Source of the DNA: Neomegalonema sp.
GTDB taxonomy: Bacteria > Pseudomonadota > Alphaproteobacteria > Rhodobacterales > Rhodobacteraceae
Length of the DNA stretch: 53,944 nt
Assembly: GCA_022760435.1 (NCBI GenBank)
Contig: JALEFY010000015.1
Span: forward strand, 1-53,944
Reading direction: 5' to 3'
The position numbers and the translations under genes were made by a program. A model generated the notes under the pieces. It made no database searches. It was not told where the DNA came from and was given only the letters and a program-made list of their open reading frames with translations. Positions 28,411 through 37,476 of this stretch are shown in pieces (position 1 is the first letter of the stretch; every line of letters begins with the position of its first letter).

Positions 28411-30597
28411 GTGGGCGCATCGTTCAAATCCGCAACCCAGGCTGCTGCCATTGCCGCCGCCATCGCCAGCGCCGCCGCGCTGCCTGCCATTGCGCAGGCC
28501 AAGGTCTTCAACCGCATCGCCAGCTTTGCTGTCACCGACAACCTGCCCGAAGGCTCGGACATCAAGACAGAGACCTCGCCGGAGATCATCGCCATCTCGC
28601 AAGATGGGCAGACCCTGGTCTATTCGGACAGCCCGCTCGGCGCGCTCGGCTTTGTCGACATCACCGACCCTGCCGCCCCCAAGCCCCTTGGCACGCTCAA
28701 GCTCGATGCCGAACCGACCTCGGTTGCGGTGATCGGTGGCAAGGCGCTGGTCGCCCTCAACACCTCCGAGAACTACACCGCCACCGGCGGCGAGTTGCTG
28801 GTAATCGATATCGCCAGCCGCGAGCTGGAGGCGACCTGCACCCTTGGCGGTCAGCCGGATAGCGTCGCCATCGCCAAGGATGGCAGCTTCGTTGCCGTGG
28901 CCATCGAGAATGAGCGTGATGAGGACCTCAATGATGGTGTGATCCCGCAAATGCCGGCTGGCTATGTCGCGATCCTGCCGATCAGCGGTGAAGCCGTGGA
29001 TTGCGGCGCGTTGATCGAGGCTGATGTCACCGGCCTCGCTGAAATCGCTGGCAGCGATCCCGAGCCTGAATTCGTCGATATCAACGCGGCGGGCGAGATC
29101 GTGGTCACGATGCAAGAGAATAACCACCTCGCCGTGCTCGATCGCACCGGCGCAGTGCTGGCGCATTTCTCTGCCGGCGCCGTGGACATCGCCGATATCG
29201 ATACCGCCAAGGACAAGAAGTTCGACTTCACCAGCAGCCTGACCGGCGTCAAGCGCGAGCCCGATGCGGTCAAGTGGCTGGACAATGATCGGTTCGTGAT
29301 CGCCAATGAGGGCGATTACGAGGGCGGCTCGCGCGGCTTCTCGATCTTCAACAAGGCTGGCGACGTTCTGTTCGACAGCGGCAACATGCTCGAGCATCTG
29401 GCCGCACAGCTCGGCCATTACCCGGACAAGCGCGCCGGCAAGAAGGGTGTCGAGCCCGAAGGTCTGGAAGTCGCGACCTTTGACGGCCAGCAATATATCT
29501 TCGTGCTGTTCGAGCGCGCCTCGCTCGTCGCGGTGTTCAAGGACACCGGCGCGGCGCCGGAATTCGTCCAGGCCCTGCCCTCGGGCGTCGGTCCGGAAGG
29601 CGCGATTGCGATCCCGGCGCGCGGCCTGTTCGTCACCGCCAACGAAGCCGATCTGATCGAAGACAAGGGCGCACGGGCGCATGTCATGATCTACCAGATG
29701 CAGGACGCGGACCCGGTCTACCCGCATATCATGTCTGGCAAGCAGGACGGTCACCCGATCGGCTGGGGCGCGCTTTCGGGCCTCGCGGCCGATGCGAGCA
29801 CCCCGGGCAAGCTCTATGCGGTCAATGACAGCTTCTACGCCGCCCAGCCCTCGATCTTCGAGATCGACGCGACCGCCAGCCCAGCGGTGATCACCCGCCG
29901 CATCCCGGTGACCCGTGACGGTGCAGCAGCCGAAAAACTCGACCTCGAGGGCATCACGCTCGATGGTCAGGGCGGGTTCTGGCTGGCCTCGGAAGGCAAT
30001 GCCAAGAAGGAAATCCCGCACGCGCTCTATCACGTGAACGCCAGCGGCGAGATCACCGAGACGGTGGACTTCCCGGCGGCGCTGCTCGAGCATCAGGAAC
30101 GCTTTGGCTCCGAAGGCATCGCGATGACCGGTGATGTGCTCTGGGTTGCGATCCAGCGCGAGTGGAAGGATGACCCGAAGGGCATGGTCAAGCTGCTGGC
30201 CTATGACACCGCCGCCAAGACCTGGGGCGCGGTCCACTACCCGCTCGACCCGAAAGGCGCGGGCTGGGTTGGCGTCTCGGAAATCACCGTGCATGGCGAT
30301 CACGCCTATATCATCGAGCGCGACAACCAGATCGGTCAGGCGGCGGCGCTCAAAAAGCTCTACAAGGTGGCGCTGAGCCAGCTCACCCCCGCCCCGCTCG
30401 GCTCAAAGCTGCCGGTGGTGAGCAAGGAACTGGCCCATGACTTCCTGCCGGATCTGAAGGCGACCGGCGGCTATGTCGTGGACAAGATCGAGGGCTTCAC
30501 CATCGACGCCAACGGGATCGGCTATGCCGTGACCGACAATGACGGCGTCGATGACAGCTCGGGCGAGACCCTGTTCTTCTCGCTCGGCAAGATGTAA
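28411..30597 (+). CDS. secreted phytase-like/esterase-like beta-propeller protein
   Basis: A 728-residue exported protein. Residues 1-30 form a signal peptide with cleavage after AIAQA. The N-terminal half resembles choice-of-anchor/surface beta-propeller proteins (SPEIIAISQDGQTLVYSDSP; PEGLEVATFDGQQYIFVLFE), the C-terminal half the esterase-like domain of phytase family (LSGLAADASTPGKLYAVNDS; DLEGITLDGQGGFWLASEG; RDNQIGQAAALKKLYKV). The GTG start at 28411 is supported by GGAGG nine bases before it. Members of this family hydrolyse phosphate esters or organic phosphates in some bacteria, but the substrate here is not established. A strong terminator follows. Confidence 0.85.
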   Translation: MGASFKSATQAAAIAAAIASAAALPAIAQAKVFNRIASFAVTDNLPEGSDIKTETSPEIIAISQDGQTLVYSDSPLGALGFVDITDPAAPKPLGTLKLDAEPTSVAVIGGKALVALNTSENYTATGGELLVIDIASRELEATCTLGGQPDSVAIAKDGSFVAVAIENERDEDLNDGVIPQMPAGYVAILPISGEAVDCGALIEADVTGLAEIAGSDPEPEFVDINAAGEIVVTMQENNHLAVLDRTGAVLAHFSAGAVDIADIDTAKDKKFDFTSSLTGVKREPDAVKWLDNDRFVIANEGDYEGGSRGFSIFNKAGDVLFDSGNMLEHLAAQLGHYPDKRAGKKGVEPEGLEVATFDGQQYIFVLFERASLVAVFKDTGAAPEFVQALPSGVGPEGAIAIPARGLFVTANEADLIEDKGARAHVMIYQMQDADPVYPHIMSGKQDGHPIGWGALSGLAADASTPGKLYAVNDSFYAAQPSIFEIDATASPAVITRRIPVTRDGAAAEKLDLEGITLDGQGGFWLASEGNAKKEIPHALYHVNASGEITETVDFPAALLEHQERFGSEGIAMTGDVLWVAIQREWKDDPKGMVKLLAYDTAAKTWGAVHYPLDPKGAGWVGVSEITVHGDHAYIIERDNQIGQAAALKKLYKVALSQLTPAPLGSKLPVVSKELAHDFLPDLKATGGYVVDKIEGFTIDANGIGYAVTDNDGVDDSSGETLFFSLGKM

Positions 30598-30620
30598 GCG
30601 CCGGGCCACTGCTGAACCTC

Positions 30621-30648
30621 AAAAGGAGCGCTGCGGCGCTCCTTTTTT
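30621..30648 (+). terminator. rho-independent terminator after the phytase-like gene
   Basis: A perfect 11-bp stem (AAAAGGAGCGC with GCGCTCCTTTT around loop TGCG) ends in a run of Ts, 23 bases past the stop codon. This is the clearest intrinsic terminator in the window. Confidence 0.92.
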
Positions 30649-30714
30649 GTTGCCGGGGGCGGGGGAACGCCCCTAGGCTCGCACAACCAAACAGATGTTC
30701 GGGAGCGCGCCTTC

Positions 30715-31344
30715 ATGCAAGTAGACTGGTTTATCGATTTTCTCTCCCCCTACGCCTATTTGCAGCAATTCCGGCTCGCCGAAAGCCTGCCGAAAGCGCA
30801 AATCCAGCCGCGTCCGATCGTGCTGGGTGCGGTGCTCGACCATTGGGGGCAGCTCGGACCGGCCGAGATCCCGCCGAAAAAGGTGCAAACCTTCCGCTAT
30901 GCCCGCTTCCTCGCCGCCCAGCGCGGCCTTCCCTTCGTCGCGCCGCCCTGTCACCCGTTCAACCCAATCCCGCTCCTGCGTCTGTGCATCGCCGCCGGGG
31001 AGAGTATGGAGGCCGCGCGGATCATCTATCAGCATGTCTTCACCACCGGCGCCGATTTGTCAGCGCCAGACGCCTTGAGCGCACTGGGCAAGGATCTGGG
31101 CATCGACGATGTCGCCGCCGCGACCAGTGACCCCGCGGTCAAGCAGCGCCTGCGCGAGAATACCGATGCGGCGATCGCTCTTGGCGTCTATGGGGTGCCG
31201 ACCCTCGCAATCGGCCATCAGATCTTCTGGGGCGATGACGTGACCGAGATGGCCGCCGCCTATCTCGCCGACCCAAGCCTCTTCGATCGCCCCGACTATG
31301 CGGCATGCTCGCAGATCCCCGCCGCGCTGAGCCGCAAGCCTTAG
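30715..31344 (+). CDS. 2-hydroxychromene-2-carboxylate isomerase-like DsbA-fold protein
   Basis: A 209-residue member of the DsbA-fold/kappa-GST group. The N-terminus WFIDFLSPYAYL has Ser11, the glutathione-activating residue of the HCCA isomerases, instead of the CXXC of thiol oxidases. The all-helical insert and the conserved YGVPTLAIGHQIFWGDD (cis-Pro loop and C-terminal motif) confirm the family. HCCA isomerase acts in naphthalene degradation; most genomic homologues have unknown substrates. GGGAG precedes the ATG. Its TAG stop overlaps the TAA stop of the convergent hydrolase. Confidence 0.88.
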   Translation: MQVDWFIDFLSPYAYLQQFRLAESLPKAQIQPRPIVLGAVLDHWGQLGPAEIPPKKVQTFRYARFLAAQRGLPFVAPPCHPFNPIPLLRLCIAAGESMEAARIIYQHVFTTGADLSAPDALSALGKDLGIDDVAAATSDPAVKQRLRENTDAAIALGVYGVPTLAIGHQIFWGDDVTEMAAAYLADPSLFDRPDYAACSQIPAALSRKP

Positions 31345-32261
31345 CGTAAGTGCTTGTCGAAATGCGCGACCGTGCGCTCCCAGGCAATTGCCGCCTGTTC
31401 CTTGTCAAATCGCGGGGTCGAGTTGTTGTGGAACCCGTGCCGCGTGCCCGGATAGGTAAACATCGCGTAATCGACCCCGGCGGCTTGCAGCGCCGCTTCA
31501 TAGTCGGGGCGCATCGCGTTCACTCGCGGATCATCCTCTGCATAATGGATGAGCATGGCCGCCTTGATGTTCGGGACAGCGTCGGTCTTGGCCGCCGCCC
31601 CGTAGAAGGGCGCGCTCGCCGCCAGATCCGCCCCCATCTCGGTCGCCAGATAATTCGCCACCCCGCCGCCAAAGCAAAAGCCGGTCACGCCGAGCTTGCC
31701 GTTCGACGCCTCATGCGCCTTCAGCCATCGCGCGCCGTTGAGCATGTCGGTAAAGATCTTCCCCCGATCGAGCGTCGCCTGCATCGCCTTGCCATCATCA
31801 TCATTGCCCGGATAGCCGCCCAGCGGGGTGAGCGCATCGGGGGCGAGGGCAAGGAAACCGGCAACAGCGGCGCGGCGCGCCACATCCTCGATATGCGGGT
31901 TGAGTCCGCGATTCTCATGCACGATCAGCACGACCGGAAACGGCCCCTCGCCAGTCGGCTGGACCAGATAGCCCCGGATTTGCTCACCATTTCCGCCCGG
32001 CGAAGGGTAGCTCACATAGGTTGCCTTGATCCGCTCATCGGTGAAGGAGATGGTCTGCGCCCGCGCATAATTGGGAAGCAGCGCATGGGCCATGGCCAAT
32101 CCCCCGACCACCCCAAGCGCGGCGGCGCGGGACAGGAAGGTGCGTCGATCCATCTTGCCATGGCAGTATTCGTCATAGAGATCGAAGATCCGCGGATCGA
32201 TATTGGCCGGATCGGAGACAGTGCCTTGCGGCGGCGTTGCTGCGGACGGTGTCGCGCTCAT
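31341..32261 (-). CDS. dienelactone hydrolase-family protein, Tat-exported
   Basis: A 306-residue alpha/beta hydrolase. A twin-arginine-type signal (MDRRTFLSRAAALGVVGG) starts near residue 37, after an unusual 35-residue cytosolic N-terminus. The triad of the family is present: nucleophile Cys196 in GVTGFCFGGG, Asp in YAEDDPRV and His near 272 in GTRHGFHN. The first residues before the signal (DLYDEYCHGKMDRR) are common in this subgroup. A perfect 10-bp inverted repeat lies directly before the start and includes the ribosome site. It could hydrolyse lactones or esters in the periplasm; the physiological substrate is unknown. Confidence 0.88.
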   Translation of the reverse strand: MSATPSAATPPQGTVSDPANIDPRIFDLYDEYCHGKMDRRTFLSRAAALGVVGGLAMAHALLPNYARAQTISFTDERIKATYVSYPSPGGNGEQIRGYLVQPTGEGPFPVVLIVHENRGLNPHIEDVARRAAVAGFLALAPDALTPLGGYPGNDDDGKAMQATLDRGKIFTDMLNGARWLKAHEASNGKLGVTGFCFGGGVANYLATEMGADLAASAPFYGAAAKTDAVPNIKAAMLIHYAEDDPRVNAMRPDYEAALQAAGVDYAMFTYPGTRHGFHNNSTPRFDKEQAAIAWERTVAHFDKHLR

Positions 32262-32265
32262 GAGA

Positions 32266-32291
32266 CCCTCATCAAACAAGGTTGATGAGGG
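32266..32291 (-). promoter_or_regulatory. inverted repeat overlapping the ribosome site of the hydrolase gene
   Basis: CCCTCATCAA - 6 bases - TTGATGAGGG is a perfect 10-bp inverted repeat ending five bases before the ATG of the minus-strand hydrolase. Its 3' arm (GATGAGGG in that strand) contains the only good Shine-Dalgarno sequence, GAGGG. It can act as a DNA operator or as an mRNA hairpin hiding the ribosome site. Confidence 0.6.
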
Positions 32292-32351
32292 AAAGGGTAG
32301 CGCGGCGCCTCAAGACGTCAAAGCCACGCTTGCGTGAATGGGCAAGGCCGA

Positions 32352-34247
32352 TCAGGCGGCTTTGCCAGGCCGCTTTTTCTCGAACAGCGCCGCCAGTTGC
32401 TCGGTCATCGCCCCGGCAAGCTGCTCCGCATCGGTGATCGTCACCGCCCGTTTGTAGTAGCGGGTGACATCATGGCCGATCCCGATCGCGAGCAACTCCA
32501 CCGCCCGGCGCCGCTCGATCATCGCGATCACATCGCGCAGGTGTTTCTCGAGATAGTTGGACGGGTTCACCGACAAGGTGCTGTCATCGACCGGCGCACC
32601 ATCCGAGATCACCATCAGGATCCGCCGCTGCTCTGGCCGCGACACGAGCCGTTTATGCGCCCATTCCAGCGCCTCGCCATCGATGTTTTCCTTCAACAAC
32701 CCTTCGCGCATCATCAGCCCGAGATTGCGGCGCGCCCGGCGCCAGGGGGCGTCGGCGCCCTTGTAGATGATGTGGCGCAGATCGTTGAGCCGGCCCGGCA
32801 ATTGCGGCCGCCCCTCCTCGACCCAGGCCTTGCGCGCCTGCCCGCCCTTCCATTGCTTGGTGGTAAAGCCGAGGATCTCGACCTTGACCGAGCAACGCTC
32901 CAGGGTGCGGGCCAGGATATCGGCGCAGATCGCCGCGATCGAGATCGGTCGCCCGCGCATGGAGCCGGAATTATCGATCAAAAGGGTGACCACGGTGTCG
33001 CGAAACTCGGTGTCGCGCTCGATCTTGAAGGAAAGCGGCGTGGTCGGGCTGGCCACAATCCGCGCCAGCCGACCGGCATCGAGAATACCCTCCTCGCGAT
33101 CAAACTCCCAGGCCCGGTTCTGCTGCGCCATGAGTCGGCGTTGCAGCTTGTTGGCAAGCCGGGCGGCGGCACCTTGCAGCGGGGCGAGCTGTTGGTCGAG
33201 AAAGGCGCGCAGGCGCTCGAGTTCCTCGACATCGCAGATCTGCTCGGCCTCGATCACCTCATCGCCGCCCCGCGAATAGACGCGATAGGCCGGATCGGCC
33301 TCACTGTCCGGGGCCGGCGGCATCAACTCATCGGGCGGTGCACCGTCGGGGCTGTCGACCTCCTGATCCGTGTCGGGCATGTCCTCATCGGTCTCCACCG
33401 CCGAGGCCGCGCGGGCATATTGATCCTCGTCCTGCGCGCTGTCCTGATCGGGGCTGCTATCGGCGCTGTCCGAGCCGCTCTCCTCGGCCGGGTCCTGATC
33501 CGACTGGCTGTCGTCTTCCTCTTCTTCTTCCTGCTCCTCGAGCTGGTCTTGTTCGGGATCCTCAAGCTCGTCGATCTCGTCGGGGTCCTGACCGAGCTGC
33601 TCGCCATAGCCCACCGCGTCGATCATCTGCCAGGCGAGTTTGGCGAAGGATTTCTGATCTTCGAGCGCGGTATCGAGCGCTTCGAGCGAGGCTCCGGTCT
33701 GCCGCTCGAGCATCTCGCGCCAGCTCTCCAGCGCAGCGGCGGCTGCTTCGGGCAAGGGGCGCCCGGAGCCGTGCTGGCGCACCAGCAGACGCATCGCGTC
33801 GGACAGGTCAATCTCGCCCTCACCACCCAGACGCGCCCCGCCCTTCTGGCCCCAGCCACGTTTGGCGGCCTCAAGCTCGAGCAGCGTATCGAGATTATCA
33901 CCGACGCCGGGCATCTGCCGCGCCGCCAGTGCCTCGACCCGCGCCGATTCCAGCGCGTCGAAGATCTGCCGCGCATCGGGGCCGGAGGGCGCATAGCGAG
34001 CATGCGTGCGCGGCTGGTGATGGCGCAGACGCATTGCCTGAGCATCGCCATGGCCCCGCGCGAGAAGCACCTCCTCGCGGGTCATACGGTGCGAGACTTG
34101 CGGCAGGCGCGCGGTCTCGCCCGACAATCCCGGCGGATCGACGGAGAACTTGACCTCCAGATCGTGCTCCTCGCCAGCCAGCGCCTTTGTGGCCTGAGCG
34201 AGGGCCTTGCGAAACGGTTCAGCCGGATTGTCGGTTTTCTGGGTCAT
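32352..34247 (-). CDS. cobT: cobaltochelatase subunit CobT
   Basis: CobT joins CobS in the AAA+ module that drives ATP-dependent cobalt insertion by CobN in aerobic B12 synthesis. The 631-residue protein has an N-terminal helical domain, a very acidic low-complexity middle (long Asp/Glu/Gln stretches near residues 215-270), and a C-terminal von Willebrand A-like domain with the metal-ion-dependent site [14 protein letters not shown] near residue 425. Length and order match CobT. No other cob genes are in the window. It starts 42 bases after cobS. Confidence 0.93.
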   Translation of the reverse strand: MTQKTDNPAEPFRKALAQATKALAGEEHDLEVKFSVDPPGLSGETARLPQVSHRMTREEVLLARGHGDAQAMRLRHHQPRTHARYAPSGPDARQIFDALESARVEALAARQMPGVGDNLDTLLELEAAKRGWGQKGGARLGGEGEIDLSDAMRLLVRQHGSGRPLPEAAAAALESWREMLERQTGASLEALDTALEDQKSFAKLAWQMIDAVGYGEQLGQDPDEIDELEDPEQDQLEEQEEEEEDDSQSDQDPAEESGSDSADSSPDQDSAQDEDQYARAASAVETDEDMPDTDQEVDSPDGAPPDELMPPAPDSEADPAYRVYSRGGDEVIEAEQICDVEELERLRAFLDQQLAPLQGAAARLANKLQRRLMAQQNRAWEFDREEGILDAGRLARIVASPTTPLSFKIERDTEFRDTVVTLLIDNSGSMRGRPISIAAICADILARTLERCSVKVEILGFTTKQWKGGQARKAWVEEGRPQLPGRLNDLRHIIYKGADAPWRRARRNLGLMMREGLLKENIDGEALEWAHKRLVSRPEQRRILMVISDGAPVDDSTLSVNPSNYLEKHLRDVIAMIERRRAVELLAIGIGHDVTRYYKRAVTITDAEQLAGAMTEQLAALFEKKRPGKAA

Positions 34248-34289
34248 CTCACCGCTGCCATGCGCCCCGTCGAGAGGACGCCTTCAGCC

Positions 34290-35279
34290 TCATCCAAGCG
34301 CCACACGCGCGGCGCTTTCGGGCAATTCGCCGCCGATATGGCGCTGATAAAGCTCGGCCACGGTCTCGCGCTCCAGCTCATCGCATTTGTTGAGGAAGGT
34401 CACGCGGAACGCATAGTCGATGTCATTGCCGAAGATCTCGGCATTCTCCGCCCAGGCGATGACCGAGCGCGGGCTCATCACCGTCGACAGATCCCCGCGC
34501 TTGAAGGAGGTGCGGATCGCATCAGCGAGGCGCACCATGCGCTCGATCAGCTTGCGCCCTTCGGGGTTGTTATACCCCGGCGCCTTGGCGAGCACGATCT
34601 CGGTTTCCGTGGCGACCGGCAGGTAATTGAGGGTGACGACCACCGACCAGCGGTCCATCTGGCCCTGGTTGATCTGCTGGGTGCCATGATAGAGCCCGGT
34701 CGTGTCCCCGAGCCCAACCGTATTCGCGGTCGCAAACAGCCGGAAAGCGGGATGCGGCTTGATCACCTCGTTCTGATCGAGCAGCGTCAGCTTGCCTTCG
34801 CGCTCAAGCACCCGCTGGATGACGAACATCACATCCGGGCGACCGGCATCGTATTCATCGAACACCAGCGCCACCGGATGGCGCAGGGCCCAGGGCAGGA
34901 TGCCTTCCTGAAAACGGGTGGTCTGCTGGCCGTTCTCGATAACGATCGCGTCCTTGCCCATCAGGTCTATCCGGCTGATATGGCTGTCGAGATTGACCCG
35001 GATGCAGGGCCAGTTCAGCCGCGCCGCGACTTGCTCGATATGCGTGGACTTGCCGGTACCGTGATAGCCCTGGATCATCACCCGGCGGTTATGGGCGAAA
35101 CCGGCCAGGATCGCGCGGGTGGTGTCGGGGTCAAAGACATAGCTCTCATCAAGCTCGGGAACGGCGTCGGTCGCTTCGGAAAACCCCGGCACCTGCATGT
35201 CGGTATCAATGCCGAACAGGTCCCGCACCGAAAACTTGGTGTTGGGTTCCGGTGCGAGGATGACGCTGCCGTCGGCCAT
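34290..35279 (-). CDS. cobS: cobaltochelatase subunit CobS (AAA+)
   Basis: A 329-residue MoxR-like AAA+ ATPase, exactly CobS-sized. Walker [10 protein letters not shown] at about 69-77, Walker [12 protein letters not shown] at about 137-147, sensor 1 [11 protein letters not shown], and Arg-rich sensor 2 region [14 protein letters not shown]. The N-terminus ([17 protein letters not shown]) is diagnostic for CobS. The start at 35279 is taken over one 105 bases upstream for family agreement. It is followed by cobT, and preceded by the J-domain gene on the same strand. Confidence 0.95.
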   Translation of the reverse strand: MADGSVILAPEPNTKFSVRDLFGIDTDMQVPGFSEATDAVPELDESYVFDPDTTRAILAGFAHNRRVMIQGYHGTGKSTHIEQVAARLNWPCIRVNLDSHISRIDLMGKDAIVIENGQQTTRFQEGILPWALRHPVALVFDEYDAGRPDVMFVIQRVLEREGKLTLLDQNEVIKPHPAFRLFATANTVGLGDTTGLYHGTQQINQGQMDRWSVVVTLNYLPVATETEIVLAKAPGYNNPEGRKLIERMVRLADAIRTSFKRGDLSTVMSPRSVIAWAENAEIFGNDIDYAFRVTFLNKCDELERETVAELYQRHIGGELPESAARVALG

Positions 35280-35431
35280 AACATTCCCTTTCTTGCGCGC
35301 GAAACGATGCGCTGCGTTTGTCGGCGCCTCTACTGCTCGAACGCGCCGCTGATGATGCAGTGCCACAATAGCCTTCGCGGCCAAGGGGGCAAGGCTGTTT
35401 CAGTGCCGCGCAGCGTGCGCTGCCTGGCGCC

Positions 35432-36115
35432 TCATTCCTTGTTCTCGGCCGGCTTGTCCGGAAAGCTCGTATTGCTCTTGAGTTGTTCCCACGCCCAGAG
35501 CACGTCCTGCAAGCGTGCCTCTTCGGACCGATCCCCCCCGTTTTGATCCGGGTGATACCGTTTGACCAGCTCCTTGTAACGCAGCCGGATCTCCTGCCGC
35601 GTCGTCAGCGCGTCCAACTCGAAGATCTCCAGCGCCTTGCGCACGGTTTTGGGCAAGGTGCGCTCCTTGGCCCGCTTGGCATCGAGATTGGCGCCGGGGT
35701 TGAGCGTCGCATTCACGCCCAGAACATCAAGAGGATCGGTAAAGCCGTTGCGCTTCCAGGCCATGCCATCGCTATGCGGATTGGCCTGGCCATTGGCCTT
35801 GCCCATGGTCCAGGTATCGCGGCCCCAGAGCCGATCCTTGGCCATGTTCTGAGCGATCTCGTCCTCGCTCATGTTTTCATAGAAATTCCAGCGCGCATTG
35901 TATTCACGCACATGCGCCTGACAAAACCAGCGATACTCATCGAGCCGATCGCGCGAATAGGGGGCGCGGAAAGTCCCCTTCTCCGTGCAGTCCGGCCACT
36001 CGCATTGGATTTCCGATGTCGTATTCACCGCCCCGCTGCGACCGCGCTTTTTTGCTGCCCGCTTCTTTGCCGCACCGACGCTGATATCGAAATCGAGAGG
36101 TTTGCGTCCAGTCAT
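35432..36115 (-). CDS. J-domain (DnaJ-like) protein
   Basis: A 227-residue protein whose J-domain is C-terminal (about 155-220): LDALTTRQEIRLRYKELVKR then YHPDQNGGDR with the essential HPD tripeptide, and EARLQDVLWAWEQLK. The N-terminal half has a short Cys-containing motif (CEWPDCTEKGTF) and a Trp-rich segment shared by alphaproteobacterial relatives found beside bolA and cobS. HPD implies stimulation of an Hsp70 ATPase. GGGAGGG precedes the start. It is divergent from bolA. Confidence 0.88.
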   Translation of the reverse strand: MTGRKPLDFDISVGAAKKRAAKKRGRSGAVNTTSEIQCEWPDCTEKGTFRAPYSRDRLDEYRWFCQAHVREYNARWNFYENMSEDEIAQNMAKDRLWGRDTWTMGKANGQANPHSDGMAWKRNGFTDPLDVLGVNATLNPGANLDAKRAKERTLPKTVRKALEIFELDALTTRQEIRLRYKELVKRYHPDQNGGDRSEEARLQDVLWAWEQLKSNTSFPDKPAENKE

Positions 36116-36254
36116 GCCTATCCCTCCCCGGTTGCCTCACACCACCACACCGAGCGCTCTTTCCGGAGCCGCGCTCGGCGCTCTTTCGAAGTGACGCGGC
36201 AGAGTATACCTTTGCAGCCAACACTCAAGCCACCACGCCCCAAGAAGAGAGAAA

Positions 36255-36530
36255 ATGATGCAAACCAGCCAGCAAATCGAAGCGAAGTTGCGCGATGCCT
36301 TCTCCCCGAGCCTGCTCGAGGTGATTGACGAGAGCGAGCAGCATCGCGGCCATGGCGGCTGGCGCGAGGGCGGGCAGACCCATTTCCGGGTCCGAATCGT
36401 CAGCGCCAGTTTCGAGGGCAAAAGCCGAGTGGATCGCCAGCGCGCGGTGCATGCGGTACTGCATGAGGAACTTGCCGGACCGGTCCACGCTCTGGCGCTG
36501 GAAATCGGCGTCCCGACCGAGCAGGGCTAA
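36255..36530 (+). CDS. BolA-family protein
   Basis: A 91-residue BolA-like protein: QIEAKLRDAFSPSLLEVIDES, the loop with the conserved His (EQHRGHGG), FRVRIVSASFEGKSRVDRQRAVHAVLHEEL, the family's main helix-turn. BolA proteins bind Fe-S clusters with monothiol glutaredoxins and act in stress and iron regulation. GAAGAGAG lies before the ATG pair; I take the first. Divergent from the J-domain gene, with 139 bp between them. Confidence 0.9.
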   Translation: MMQTSQQIEAKLRDAFSPSLLEVIDESEQHRGHGGWREGGQTHFRVRIVSASFEGKSRVDRQRAVHAVLHEELAGPVHALALEIGVPTEQG

Positions 36531-36737
36531 GGCGCGCCGTTAACCGCTTTTCGGGGCACAGCGCTCGCGCATCAGGGGATCGGGCGCTTTTCGATTTGCT
36601 CCGCGGGCCGAACTGTCTGACACTCGGTTTGCAAAAAGGGTAAAGAGGATCGGGGCCTCATCATGACACGCGCGCAAGCCAGGCCAGTTCAATCGGGCAT
36701 CGAGTGCATCGACACCGCCCGAAAGGCCGGGGCCGGG

Positions 36738-37006
36738 ATGGTCCGGCGTCTCGGTCTGATGCTGCTGGCGCTCTTAACCCTCGCCGCCTGCTCCAGCGTG
36801 CCGCGCGTGGAGCTGCAACAATATCTCGCCGCCTTCAACGATGCGCGCGCAGCGACTACCTGAGCAGCACCCAAAAGCGCCTCACCCGCGCGGTCAAGCC
36901 GATCGAGGGCAACGCAGAATTCGCGCAGGATCACCCGATCGCCCTGATCAACGCCACCCCGGCGCCGGTCTATGAGCCCGACGCCGAGGAGGTTGCCGAG
37001 AGCTAG
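36738..37006 (+). pseudogene. decayed lipoprotein gene (frameshifted)
   Basis: The reading frame begins MVRRLGLMLLALLTLAACSS, a signal peptide with a lipobox (LAAC, modified Cys). It stops at 36861-36863. A continuation of the same coding logic (DYLSSTQKRLTRAVKPIEGN...) appears in another frame from about 36855 and stops at TAG 37004-37006. Joining the two frames near 36850-36858 gives one lipoprotein, so a single frameshift is the simplest explanation. A real short lipoprotein cannot be excluded. Confidence 0.55.
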
Positions 37007-37381
37007 ATGCCCCTAGAGGCCGCCTTTGCCGCCTATGAGCTGAACCTGCAAAGCTTCGCCGACAAGGCCGAGCGCTGGTCGCGCTTTGAAAAGAGCCTGC
37101 CCGCCGTGCGCCGCATCCCGATCTGGGAGGAACTCAATGCCAATCAGCGCGCCTCGCTGATCTCGTTTTGCTATAATGTCGGCGTCGGCTTTTACCGCCC
37201 CAACAACCGCCAGACCCATGCGGCGCTGTCGAGCACGGCGCGCTTGAATGACTGGGCCGATCGCGTGCTTCTGCTCTGGCACAAGGCAGGCGGCGTGGAT
37301 CACGTCCTGACCACTCGGCGCGAGGCCGAGCAGGAACTCTGGCACGGCCGCGGCCCCTTCGCGATGGCGCTCGGGAGCTGA
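37007..37381 (+). pseudogene. lysozyme-family (GH24-like) C-terminal fragment
   Basis: A 124-residue frame beginning at an ATG directly after the TAG of the lipoprotein remnant and in the same frame. It contains LNANQRASLISFCYNVGVGFY, matching the second half of T4-type/GH24-like lysozymes (NANQ, LxSFxYNVG), and ends with a TTRREAEQELWHG motif common to this group. The N-terminal catalytic Glu region is missing, so it cannot be an active hydrolase. It could be the tail of a formerly fused lipoprotein-lysozyme gene. Confidence 0.6.
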
Positions 37382-37422
37382 GCGGCATGGGCGCGCGATG
37401 ATGCCCCCGCCCTTCGCCATCA

Positions 37423-37476
37423 ATCAAAGCCCGATCTTGGATCAAGGCCCGTTCTTGGATCAGGGCCCGTTCTTGC
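37423..37476. repeat. three-copy 18-bp tandem repeat at the XRE gene 3' end
   Basis: The unit ATCAAGGCCCGTTCTTGG runs at 37423-37440, 37441-37458 and 37459-37476 with small changes. On the minus strand each copy would read K-N/I-G-P/L-stop-S, so each duplication carries its own in-frame stop. The actual stop of the XRE regulator (37460-37462) is in the third copy. Confidence 0.88.

Noticed and set aside
32334-35546. 1070-residue plus-strand open frame opposite cobT and cobS
   Set aside because: It is the reverse complement of two clear genes in GC-rich DNA; its sequence has no recognised domains and is rich in His, Arg and Leu, as antisense frames usually are here.
36738-37381. prophage remnant
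   Set aside because: A lysozyme fragment alone, without integrase, capsid or terminase genes, does not support a prophage.
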